This document shows, piece by piece, positions 24,038 to 34,982 of a stretch of 64,000 nt of DNA. This DNA comes from Rehmannia glutinosa. Lineage: Eukaryota; Streptophyta; Magnoliopsida; Lamiales; Orobanchaceae. The stretch is taken from contig CM071930.1 of the NCBI GenBank assembly GCA_016081115.2, positions 27,109,641 to 27,173,640 on the forward strand. The letters run 5' to 3'. The notes below the pieces were generated by a model, which searched no databases, was not told the DNA's origin, and was given only the letters and a program-made list of their open reading frames with translations. Made by a program: the position numbers and the translations under genes. Position 1 is the first letter of the stretch. Each line of letters begins with the position of its first letter.

Positions 24038-25509
24038 CTCCAATGGTGCCATCACCCTCTAATGACGCTGATGAGACAACTGAGGAACATACAACTCAAC
24101 AGGAAGAAACAACTGATCCCGAGGAAGCTGTTAAGACAGCTGAGGATCAGTCAACTCAGCAGGCTAACACAGCTGCTCAAACTGCCGATGATGCTGAAAT
24201 AGCTATGGCATACAGACTGAAGACATTTTGAAAAAAAAGGGAAAGGCTCCACAAGTCGACGACGTGGAGATACCTATTTTCCCTGAAGACTTATTTGCGG
24301 AATATTTTCCGTTTGAAACCCATATACCCTTCGAAGATGAGTCAGCCGCGAAATGTGCCAGATACAATATCCAAGTCTCTCTAGAAGAAATCGGAACTCC
24401 AGCAGAGATTACTATGGTGCCGATTGGATTTGATTTCGATGTTGTATGGCCCGAGGAACAACGTCGGCCGGCAAAACACTTAGAATCCTTCAAAGCCATC
24501 TGTGCTGAAATAGAAAAGATGGAGCATGGTTTTGCAGCATTGGACCAACGGCTAGACAACAGAGATGCTACTATCACTGGAGATATCCGAGGGACAATAT
24601 TGAGAATCAGAGAATGGGTTGGACAAGTAAAGGCATTAAGGCGTGAGCAGGTCACCTACTTTAAATCTCTCTTAGCGAAAATGGTGATCTGGAGCTAAGA
24701 TGATGCTAAGTTCCAGCAATGACAAAAGGACCACATGTTCAGGATGGATCAATCACATAAGACAGATATGGAGTTGCTCAAGGCTCAGCACAAATCAGAA
24801 ATTCAGAGAATGGAGGCCAACGTTGAACAGCAGATAAAGGTGCTCCAAACTGAAATGAAGCTGATGGTAGCTGAGACCATGGCCTTAAGATCAGAATTCA
24901 GAGCACCATACTCCAAGACTCATGACAAGCATAATTCAACGAACAATAAGATTGATCTACTCCTCAGTGGGATTTTCCCTAACTTGGCTCTACTCCTTAG
25001 TGACGATGCCAAAAAGGGGGAAGAGAAAATGAAGGAAGGGCAAACAGTGATAATGAAGGAGTAAAAGGGGAAGTAAGCAAGGGGGAATATAGTTCTATGA
25101 AGAAACCTCCCTTGAAAATCATATTTTCCAAGACCCCACAACAGAGTGAAGTTACAGCCTCGATTCTCAACAAACTACCGAAGGAGCTGACCGTAGAAGA
25201 GAAAGCTGAAATGGCAGTCAAACAGTCAAGAAAAGCCATTGAAGCTGAATTCGACAAGGTAGCTAAGAAGCACTCCGAGAGAATTAAAGATATTAAAGCA
25301 TGGTTCGAAGGCCCCCCAGCTGGTTTATTAAGAGATTCTCCAGCTGTAAGACTCCCTCGAGAATCACGATGCCCGGTGTAGGATCTGAACCCAGATCACT
25401 AGAGGAGTTTCAAACTCTAGAGGCTGAAGGCTATTTTCAAGAATATGACTCTACCATAGGCGTGGGACTTGTATTGGGAGAAAGGACTCGATTTATGCAA
25501 ATCAACTGA
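24038..25509 (+). pseudogene. A2 accessory ORF, 3' part
   Basis: This continues the aORF after element N. An open piece at 24228-24698 carries the C-terminal domain seen also in A3 and A5: FPEDLFAEYFPFE, GFDFDVVWPEE, LDNRDATITGDIRG and an IREW helix. A second piece (24735-25064) is a long charged helix (EIQRMEANVEQQIK, LMVAETMALRSEFR) ending in LLSDDAKKGEEK. The purine tract AAAAAGGGGGAAGAG (25011-25025) encodes KKGE. The last piece (25097-25509) resembles the A3 C-terminus (TPQQSEVTASILNKLPKEL; GSEPRSLEEFQTLEAEGYF). Stops at 24696 and 25062 break it. It is probably coiled-coil and cytoplasmic or nuclear, with unknown function. Confidence 0.8.
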
Positions 25510-26107
25510 GAAGCAGCAAAGTTCTAGTAGTCACTCAACTGGAAAGACAGCTGTGTGATCAAGACAGCCGTTTTATGAAGTAGCTGAGTCCCAGGAGCAG
25601 CCAACTGTGTGATCAAGGCTGACTCGGACTGTTCACTACTTTGTAACCAAACCTGTTACTTAGTGGATTCCTCCAAGAGTTGGAGAAGAGTGGATTAGAG
25701 AAATTATCCCATCCTCGAACCACTGTAAAATTGTTTGTGTCATTTTTACTTACAACATTTTATTTTCTTGCACATACTTATATCTGCGGTTAAGTTAAAT
25801 TTGCTGAACTCAACTGATAATAACCTTTGTTAAAAACAAGTTTAAAACATTTAGGGTGAAAAGTCTTCTGCTGAGCAAAAATCAATTCAACTGTAAAGTT
25901 AAGTGTTAATTGATCTCAGCTGAGTTATACTATCAACAGCTCAGTCGAGTCTGTTTAGTGGGTAACTTTGCTGAAATAAGCCAACCTAGCTGTTCCTCAA
26001 GGACTTAGTTGATTTGAGTTAATTCTGAATAATCTTAAAAGGACTAAGTGCAAAAATTTGGTAAGGTTTTTTCAACCCCCTCTACAACTCACCCCTAAGG
26101 ACCTACA
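25510..26107 (+). repeat. A2 3' LTR remnant, 5' part deleted
   Basis: It aligns with the last roughly 560 bp of the A4 LTR (TTAGTGGATTCCTCCAAGAGTTGGAGAAGAG at its centre in shorter matching blocks; CAACCCCCTCTACAACTCACCCC near the end) and ends AAGGACCTACA. The LTR start TGTTGGG and the 3' polypurine tract are absent, so about 1 kb has been lost between the aORF end and this fragment. Its many differences from A3 and A4 fit an old insertion. Confidence 0.8.
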
Positions 26108-26943
26108 ACCGATTTTTACATGATTAGTATCAATTAACGGTTTAATTACTGCATCTTCATTACTTCATATGCAACCAGACTTGTGGATCTATCAAATTTA
26201 ACCAACAATTAATATTCCCCAATTTTCCACAGTTTTCTAATGCTGCTTAATGCTCATTGTTGAACTTGAATCAAAGAAAAGAAGAAGACTATTAGATTTT
26301 TCGTCCAGTCATGATTATTTTATTGATAATTTGTACAAATTATAAACAATTAATTTTGTATATAACTATGTTAGAGACTAATAAAATATTGGGATAATTA
26401 CAAAAAATTTGGGTTATTTGTAATATTTAAAAATATTAAAATATGTAATCATAAAATGTTTGATGAATCGAGTACATTCCATTAGTTCAACTAACAGTTT
26501 AGGTAAAAATGTAAGATATAATTAGACCTTAAGGGAAATTTTGTAATTTCGGAACTTTTTTAGATTTTTTTGTAATTACCTCAAATCTTAGGTTAGTTTT
26601 TATAATTACCCGTAAAGTATTTATTATATTTTACTAGTGGAATAAGTTTAGAAAAATTGAAGAATGTATTTGTGGTATTTGATGAAGTTAGCAAATTTCA
26701 CCATTTCAACCAACACTTGGAGTAAAAATGTAACACATAATCAAACTTTAAAAGGAATTTTATAATTTTCAGAACTTCTCAGGATTTTTTTGTAATCACC
26801 CTAAACGTCAGGTTAGTTTTTGTAATTATTCCTAAAATATTTATAATATTTTAGTGAGAGAAAAATATTTATTATATTTTACTACTAGAATAAATTTATA
26901 AACACAATTATTTGAATACATTAAAGATGATCATACGAACAAG
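26108..26943. repeat. AT-rich DNA with a diverged tandem duplication
   Basis: No gene is seen. Two diverged copies of a roughly 190-bp block lie at about 26462-26640 and 26681-26880. Both run through ATGAA..., a GTAAAAATGTAA block, GGAATTTT(A/G)TAAT, TTTTTTGTAAT(T/C)ACC and GGTTAGTTTTT. The origin is unknown, possibly an old LTR or MITE. Confidence 0.6.
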
Positions 26944-27681
26944 TATAGATGTTAAACGGGCTGGCCCTAGCCCTATAGGGTCAGTCCTAACGGACTTTGG
27001 GCTAAACGGGCCACTATTAAACGGACTAGCATATTGTGAACCTAATCCTAACCCTAGCGGACTTCGGGTTAAACGAGTCACTATCGGACTATAAGTCAAA
27101 AAAAAAAAATATATATATATAAATCTAAAACTTTAAACTCGAATATATATAACATTAAAGTTTAACATGTTAAGTTAAAGTATTCATTATAAAAAAATCT
27201 TGCATAGTATATAATTATATTACATTAACAAAATTATAAATTTAAATATTCCATGATCAAATTTTTAAAATAAAAGATAGCATTATAATATATACTCATA
27301 TAAAATGAAAAAAAATAATACTTTTTTTAAAAATAATCATATAACTATAAGTCATAGTTTTAAGAATTATATATATATTTTTTTTTTGAGAAAAAGAATT
27401 ATATATTTAAACCTATTAAAGATGGGGAGATGTGAGCTTGAAAAAATATATTTAATAATAGGTAATATGTAATAAAATAGATTTATAATATTATAATTAT
27501 ATTTATTTTTAAAAAAAAAACACAATTAGCGTGCTAGCGGGCTAGCTCTAACGGGTCTTGGGCTAAACGGTCCGGGCCAAAACAGGCCCGAGTTTAAACG
27601 AACCAAAATAATATCATAACCCTTTTTTTTTCCGATTTAAACGGTCTGGGCTAATGAGCCTCGACCCTTTTAACATCTCTA
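26944..27681. mobile_element. hAT-like non-autonomous element (738 bp)
   Basis: The ends are TATAGATGTTAAACGGG (left) and the inverse of TAGAGATGTTAAAAGGG (right). They are flanked by identical 8-bp copies CGAACAAG (26936-26943 and 27682-27689), the duplication size of hAT transposons. GGGC/GGCC-rich subterminal stretches enclose an AT-rich core with no ORF. It lies about 230 bp upstream of the PPR start codon, so it forms part of that gene's 5' region. Confidence 0.8.
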
Positions 27682-27786
27682 CGAACAAGTATTTGAAGTT
27701 GTTAAAGTAAACGATTTCTAAGAAAAACGAAAACTTCGGCACCCCAAAGTGCACGAAGTTTCCATACCTCAACCTCATAAGGTTGC

Positions 27787-27792
27787 CACGTG
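27787..27792 (+). promoter_or_regulatory. G-box in PPR gene promoter
   Basis: CACGTG in the context TGCCACGTGTCA, about 117 bp before the PPR start codon. G-boxes bind bZIP/bHLH factors in plants. Role here is inferred from position. Confidence 0.45.
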
Positions 27793-27908
27793 TCAATCTT
27801 CTTGACCCCATTTCCCCAAAGGGTTTATGCGCAGTCCCCCCCTTTTGTTCAACCCTTGCTTAAGGAAAACCCTGAAAAATAAAATCCAATTTCAATTGCT
27901 TTTCAATA

Positions 27909-30900
27909 ATGAAGCTCCTCCGTGCATTCTCTGGTGCTCCTAACTCAAATCCACCTGTTATACGTGTATAAACAACTTATATATACGGCTTGTGACTCTT
28001 GAAATATATTTTTGATTTTTTGTTTCTGTTGCTGTATTTGTGTACTCAGGACAGAATCGCGCTGTAGTTCGAGCGCTAGGGCATCGGAATTACAGTGCGC
28101 CGTCGGAGGAATATTTCAAGCGAAATTATGCGAACAATGAGGCTGAATACAACACCGTCATTGGCTCTATCACTTCCCAGCGAAGGTATTTTTTTTTTTT
28201 TTTGCGATTTTTCGTTTTCTTATTAATTATGCTATATTGCAAAAGGTCGTATGCAGTGCCTGATATATGAGATTCAAACATGGTGTAACTTCCCAACATT
28301 TCTGTTTTCAATTGCTGTGTATGATGTGGGAATTTTTTTAGGCATTATCTTTTGAGGGATGTGTATGATGATATGATGCTGGATGGAGTGAAGCCAGAGA
28401 GGGACACATTTCACTCGCTTGTTGTGGGGACAATGAGAGGAGCGCGAATGCAAGACGCATTTTTTTTCCGAAACGAGATGAAGTCCTTGGGTTTGGTTCC
28501 TGATGTATGTTTCTTACTCTGCTTCACCATTTATGTTGATAGTTCATACAAATCAATAAACTTCGGGATGACATAATTACTTGTTCTTTTAATAATGCGG
28601 ATCTCTATTGTTTCTTGGTCATGAATTGCGACAATTTGTTGACCATGCTCCTCCTGGAGCAATACTGCCGTCTAATATGAGCCCATAGAATTCGAATTGA
28701 TGACATCAGAAAAGCAGCAATACAAATATTGTGCTCCAGGAGCATGGAAGGAGCCATTTTTCTGTATGTATCTGCAAACAACCATTTCCAGTTGCTACAC
28801 ACAACAATGAGAACTGCTTTTTATTTTTCCTCAGGTTACTTTATACAACTACCTGATATCTACCTGTGGAAAGTGCAAAAATTCTGATCAGGCGATTCGG
28901 GTATTTTCAAATATTGGCTTGCATCACTTGCTTTATGTTAATTTAGTTGATTGTGTTTGAATTATAAATTTCTTTTGAAATTTTTATTTTGCCTTTGAAT
29001 TGAAGCTTCTGGATGAAATGAAGATGTATGAAGTGAAACCTACTGGACAAACCTACATATGTCTACTTCATGCATGTGCAGCATCTGGCAGATTAGATCG
29101 AGTGTAAGCTTGTTGTTCTTCAGTGTATTAACTTTGGCTTATCCTGGTGACTTTTACGTTGATGCCTGGACTTAAAAACAAATTTTGTTTCAGTCAACTG
29201 CAGTTGTGAGTGATCAATGTTAGGCCTCACCGCACCCTCACTAATGCTCCTCATAGTCTTTTCTTATGATGATTTGCAGCATTTAACTTTTCCATCTCTT
29301 GATTTATGATGCTTCTTTTATTTTGTATGGACTGCCATGTGCTAACAACTGCATTATCTTATTTTCATTTTGCAGATATGCTCTAGTTCGAGACATGACT
29401 GCTGCTGGTCTTGGTTTGAACAAATTTTGCTATGCTGGAATTATAATTGCACACAAGAATAAGTCAACTCTCTCCGATGATACAGCCTCCAAAGTAATTA
29501 TCAAATAAACTTAGAATTTTGTTGAAGTTGATGCATTATATTCCTTTAGCATATCTGGTTTCTCAGATAAAGATGTCTGGGAAATTTCTTATGACCTTTT
29601 CTTTCTGGAAAAGATTATTGAGCTTGTTGAGCAGTCTAAAGGATGGTCCTCACTTGATCAAACAAAGGACAATGCCGAAAATGTTATGATGGGTATTTCT
29701 GAAGAAGAATTGTATAATCTCCCTACAGCTGAATATATTCATCGCCGTGGTGGATTCATAGCCAGAATGTTGACTGTATACCATGTTGCATTTCATGCTT
29801 GTGCTGACCTTAGGGATGTCCAGGTAACAAGTGAGCTGTTATTGCTTTCATTGACATTCTGCAGTTGTCTATTTTAAATTTTTATTTTTTTAATTTTTTA
29901 TTTTCCCTTTCTTGGCTTGATATTATACAAGAATGTGCTGGTCTTGTGATAATTTAAACATGGAAAGGACTGAGAAACTTTCACTGCCTCTGTGCTTGAT
30001 ATGCACCCTATAGATTGGGCTTATCCCATCACTGTAGTTCATTGTGCATCCCTTTGCTTTGTCATGTCATATGAATGATGATGCAATTGTTGCCACATTA
30101 TCTTTGGTAGACATTGCTATGCATTTCCTTCTCTTATGAATAGAATTGCGTTCGCTTCATGACCTGTTTAGTTTTGTTTTGTGATCTACTACCTTCTCTA
30201 GTTTTCAATAAAGACCCAATTTCTGTAGTTATACAAAAACATTATGTCTGGCGGGCTTGATATTGCAATTCAACTTTACATTTTTTTTCTAGTTCCATGT
30301 AAAATAGTTATTATAATGCCTACTTTTTGGTAGGGGTGTAATAACTAATAACAAATGACAGATTATCCCTATCAGAACCGAAAATTGTCAAAGTTTTAAA
30401 GCATCATTGTAGCAGCAATAGTATATGATGTTATGCTTATTCAAGCAAGTCCTAGGAGTTACCTCTTTTTCCTTTCTTTTTCCCCTCATCATTTTTAACA
30501 TTTTCCCTATGTTGTTATATAAGACATGTTATTGTCCCAATGAAGAGTCTATTTTTGAGTCAAAACATGGGTTACTGATCCAGTGGCTGACTGGCTGTAG
30601 AGCTAGACATTAAAAAAGAATCATTTATTGCATTTATAAAATTTGGCCAGAGCTCCCAAGAAATTTACCTTCCTCAAAATAGCTGTCTTTACTCACATCT
30701 AGGTTTAACCATTGTATCCTGGCAGGCTACTGAAAGACTTCTGGAGATGCTTGAGAAGGATGGAAAAAATCCTGATGTTTTTATTTTGATGCAAGTTATG
30801 AGGTATCTTTTCTCGATCTGTCACTTATGATGTTTTACCTATCAATTTCAAAATGGGGGACAACCATCCAAACTATGGTGTTTTAGACACTTTGGGAGAT

Positions 30901-33900
30901 ATATTCTTTTTTTGGTACACTTTGTCATCTAAACTACTCTAGTGTTGCACTTTTCCATCTAGAGCACCTCGATTGTTGAATTTTTCGCCAGGATTCTGTC
31001 ACATGCATGGCACGCCCTTTGGTTGTTCACTTTTTGGTCAATTTCTGATTGTTTGATGTACTCAATTCCAACTGTTGAGCCTAATGCCGAGAAGTTAGAT
31101 TACTATTTTGCCCATGGAAATGAATAAAAAGTGCACAAACTAGAAGCGTGCCATGCATCTGATATAATCACGGCAAAAAGTTCCACAATTGAGGTGCTCT
31201 AGATGACAAAGTGCAAAAACAAAGCGTAACAAAAGAAAGTTACCTCCCAAAGTGCGAAAATTGCCACAGTTTTGGGTGACAAAATGTTTTTACCCCTTTC
31301 GAAAATTTATGTATACATACCAGTCTTTCTTTGCGGTATACAGCCGTATACAAGTATCTTTAACATATCCATTCCACTTCATATATAATAATTGATAGGT
31401 TCGTAAAATGTATTGTGCTTAGAAATTGGAAGTAGTCTATTATTTTAGTATGTATTTTGCTGAGTCTTGGACATCTTATTGTCGACATCATTTTAAGTCT
31501 TACAAAATGAACTTACTAAAGTTGGCCTAGATATTCTTAGCATGTCTGGCCACATATGTAATGGACTTTTGCATCAAAAAGTTTACGCTGATACACAAAA
31601 ATTAGGACTGCATGGTAAGATAAAATAACTCGACCTTTTAGGAAAAGTTCCATTTCTGAAAGCCCATCTTAGAGAAGTGAACTTTGGCAGCTTCTAACTT
31701 TCGTCTTTTCCAAAAATCTAACTAATAGCTGTTTTATTATTTATAATATCTCCGAATTAAGTTCACCAAGCTTGATTTGGTGATGGAACTTCTAATGAGG
31801 ATACTGTTCTTTTTATTTTATTTTATTTTTTTTTTTTTTTCGAAAAAGGAAAACTATGTTAATCGATATAGTTGCCAATTCTTGCACCTATTTTGATAGA
31901 GCCAAGGGTGTAGAAATTCAGAAGAATAAAGCAGTAATGTGAAATAGAATAACAAGACAGAATTCCCTACGGAATTGCTTCCGCCCCCAGCTCAAAGCAG
32001 TAAAACAATTAACCCAAAAAGATGTCCTACTATAACTCTAACTGCCTACTTAAATAACATCTCTCCTACGGGCCTCAAGCCAAATAAAACCTAAACTGAA
32101 TAATTAAATAACATCCCAACTAATAATTAAATTACATCTCAACTAATTATTTAACCAAGCGGTCCAAGCCCACTAAATCAACAGAATAAGCTGCTGCTCC
32201 CCATATCGCACCCGCATCCGTCTTCTTCTCTCTTTGGTGATAGTCTTCTTCTCTCTTTGGTGATAGACGTGTGCGAAACGATCCGTGTCGTATTTCTTAC
32301 AATTATTCTTGATTTTCTAACGTAATATGAAAATTACGGGAATGAGTTTTTATATTGTTAGAGAAGAAAAGGTGAGGGAAAGAGGTAGAGATATACTTTT
32401 TGTATTTTGAAATTCTTGATCTAAATGACTCTACATTTATATTTTTCCTAATTCCAGATATCATATCAAAAACTAGTTTCGCTTCTTTATTCACTCTGCT
32501 CGACTGACATTGATCTTCTTGATGCATAACTCCCTCGTGCAGATGCTATCTTTATGCTGGGGACATAGACCGTGGTCTGAAAATTTTTGAAGACTACATG
32601 AAGTCAAACAGACCCCCTATGATAGAACTATATGTGGTGAGTTCTGAAAGAAAAGTTGTTTTTCTTCCTCCAAATAATTAGTTTCTTTTAGACTTCGTTG
32701 ATACATAGTGAATTTAGCACCTCCTTGCCACTACCCAAAGCAGATAATAAAAAGCAAAATTCGAGATTTGTTATTACATCAACAGTTTTTTATTTGTACA
32801 ACTATTTGCTGTGTTTATGCAAAATTATAACGTTTTGGTTCTCTTAACTTGTCACACTAGATGATTTACCTCACCACTTGTTGCTTTGCTAGGTGAATTC
32901 AACTGTTCTTGAAAGAATTGATATTGTGGGGAAAAATATTCTCATGCCTACCATATATTTTGCTCGACATTCTGAAGATATCAGTGTAGTGTGTTTGAGT
33001 ATTTGTGAACCTCACCCTTTTGATAGCTTTAGTTATTCATTGTTCAACTCCAATTATGATCACGTCTAATTTCATATTTTCTTGACTGGTAAACTTATAT
33101 ACTTTATATGTTCTGCTAATACATTAAATGTGATAAATAATGCAACTTCTTATGTCTGCAGACGCTTGCAGAAGGAGCAATGGTTGGATATACACCCAGG
33201 GGCATGCAACTTGCTCAAGAGACTCTGGTAAGCCTTTGTCTTGTGAAGGGTCTTTGAATCGGTTACTCATATCCGTTGACTTGACTCAAGTTGTCGATAT
33301 TGGATAACTTTTCCTTAACGTACTTTTCATTTATCGACCAGGTTAATATGAATTCTAGGGGCTTCTTTTTGAGTTTTAAGATGGCAAATGATCTCCTCCT
33401 TGCTGCCGCGGGTGAAAAGGTATACCAATAGATAATCATGTTCTGTTGACTTTTCTGTGACTGCATGTTGTCATCATCGATTTTCTTCTTGTTAGACTAA
33501 TTATCGTTCTAATTGTCTACAGACTGGTGGATATACAGTTGCCAACTTAATATGGGATATGATGCAAGCTCGTAAAATGATCCCATCACTCCCTGCTGTT
33601 GAAGCATATCACAACGGTTTGAAAGTGAGTCTTCAATTTGTGTTGGGATTTATATGTTTAATATTATGTTTTGTTCGATGTTCTAAAAATACCCGCCTGG
33701 GCGCTAGGCTCCCCTTGTCACCGCCTATGTTTTTCTTCTGATTAGGCTCTGCCTAACCCGCCCCAATAGGGGCGGTTCCTTGTGTGATGTGAGGGCTTTA
33801 GCCTCCCTAAATTTTTCAAAAAATTCATTACTCTATTTATTTTATATTTAGATATTAATTTTTTGTACTTAAATATTAACTTTTAGTTGATTTAGTCCCC

Positions 33901-34256
33901 CAAAAGTTAAATGTCTAGTTCCGCCCCTGTCATCCCCGCCTAGCCCCGTCCAGGCTCCCCCTAGGCACTAGATCCTAGTGTGCCGCCTAGCGCTTAGCAT
34001 CTTTTAGAACACTAGTTTTGTTGTAAAACCAACTTGGATATGGCTTTTAATCGTATGTCATTTAAACCGTAGTGTTGTCAGACATTTAGTTATTGATTAC
34101 CAATCTTTAGTTTTCTCTTATTGTGATTTCTATCATCCTTTAATTTTCTTTGCATTTCAGGAAAGAGAGATACCTGAGGATGATCCACGGTTGATGTTAG
34201 TTTCCAAAACTCGCAACAATCTTAAACTTAAAGTTGGGCCTGGAGGTGGACGATAG
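27909..34256 (+). CDS. P-type pentatricopeptide repeat protein, probably mitochondrial (13 exons, 452 aa)
   Basis: Exons: 27909-27963, 28050-28185, 28342-28504, 28835-28900, 29006-29103, 29376-29493, 29614-29823, 30726-30802, 32543-32636, 33162-33227, 33342-33419, 33523-33624, 34161-34256. All introns are GT-AG and phases join without a break. The first about 40 residues are Arg/Ser-rich with almost no acidic residues (MKLLRAFSG, ending near GHRNYSAP), as in mitochondrial presequences. P-type 35-residue PPR units sit at about 84-118, 119-153 (VTLYNYLISTCGKCKN start) and 154-188, with less regular helices to residue 420 and a basic tail KLKVGPGGGR. From memory it resembles Arabidopsis At4g35850 and similar intron-rich PPR proteins, unlike most PPR genes, which lack introns. 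PPR proteins bind organelle RNA. The exact target is unknown. Confidence 0.9.
30855..31296. mobile_element. Mutator-like MITE in PPR intron 8
   Basis: Long terminal inverted repeats of about 180 bp start GGGGGACAACCATCC on the left and, inverted, GGGGTAAAAACATTTTG on the right. They share the blocks ACTTTGTCATCTA, CATCTAGAGCACCTC and GCATGGCACGC. The flanks TTTCAAAAT (30846-30854) and TTTCGAAAA (31297-31305) are an imperfect 9-bp duplication, the Mutator size. There is no ORF. It lies in the 1.74-kb intron between exons 8 and 9 and could form a long hairpin in the pre-mRNA. Confidence 0.7.
31802..32266. repeat. Intron 8 poly-T tract and 23-bp tandem duplication
   Basis: A TTTTA/T-rich tract at about 31802-31840 may be the inverted A-tail of a retroposed sequence, but I do not recognise the body that follows. 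At 32221-32243 and 32244-32266 a 23-bp unit (TCTTCTTCTCTCTTTGGTGA plus TAG) is perfectly duplicated. No gene is seen in this part of the intron. Confidence 0.5.
33675..34013. mobile_element. Short TIR element in PPR intron 12
   Basis: GTTCTAAAAATACCCGCC...GGGCGCTAGGC on the left is mirrored by GCCTAGCGCTTAGCATC...TTTAGAAC on the right. The core is rich in GCCTA/GGCGG motifs and has no ORF. This is a MITE-like arrangement. I could not define a clean target duplication, so the superfamily is open. Confidence 0.45.
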
Positions 34257-34982
34257 AAAGCAGATGAAAAAAGTTTTTGGATTAGCATTTACCAAAATTA
34301 GTCATTGTTTTGTGCTATATTTATCGTCTTTTAATCGACAAATTTCCTGTAGTTGAATGATATCTAGATCAAGTGCTTCATTGCTATTTAAATGGAGGAA
34401 TGAAGCATATCAAGGTTGAATACATATACCTTGGATGAGGAGATGAATCATTTCTAACTCTATTTTCTATTAGAAAATTCTGTTCAAAATTTAATTTCTT
34501 TTTAATCAACCAAAAACCGACCCAAGTGTACCATTTTGCAAGTTTGGCTGAGGAATAAGAATCGGGGTGGGGTTATTTGAGTTTTCTCACCCTTATTATC
34601 CAAAGGCGTATCCAGCCAAATGTATATCATCATAAAACTCAGCCAGGAAATTGAATACACAAGGAAAACATATTACACAACACCAGAGAACATTAAAGTA
34701 GGTGAAAGGCCGAAAGCAATTACATGATAGGAAATAGCCAAAAGAAACTATGTACAGCAATACCAATCAAGTTTATCGCACATACCACCTGGGCTATCTG
34801 AGGTAGAAAATCTATATATCATAAGTCAGTTCATTTATAGAACTTCAACTGTACAATAATGTTTCACAATCTCTCAAGGTTTAATCGAATCCAATTATGA
34901 GGCACAAAAAGTGAATCCAGAAATGATACTCCAATCACATCGTCCGGCCACCTTGAGAAACTTTGATATTATATACAATCAA
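34257..34982. other. Intergenic region between convergent PPR and RABB1 genes
   Basis: These 726 bp between the two stop codons must contain both 3' UTRs. AATAAA-like signals are weak, and nothing else is recognised here. Confidence 0.6.

Larger units (their letters stand above)
10716..26107 (+). mobile_element. Copy A2: older family-A retrotransposon carrying two insertions
   Basis: The visible part starts inside RT at the A1 insertion point, then has RNase H, the pol-aORF spacer, the aORF (split by element N at 15234-24037), and a truncated 3' LTR ending ...AAGGACCTACA at 26107. The 5' half lies left of A1, outside the window. Its CAG/CTG-rich text resembles A3 and A5 rather than A1 and A4. 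Confidence 0.9.

Noticed and set aside
28605..28802. ORF on the minus strand in PPR intron 3
   Set aside because: It lies fully within an intron. A short inverted repeat (CTCCTGGAGCA) sits there, but no family is recognisable.
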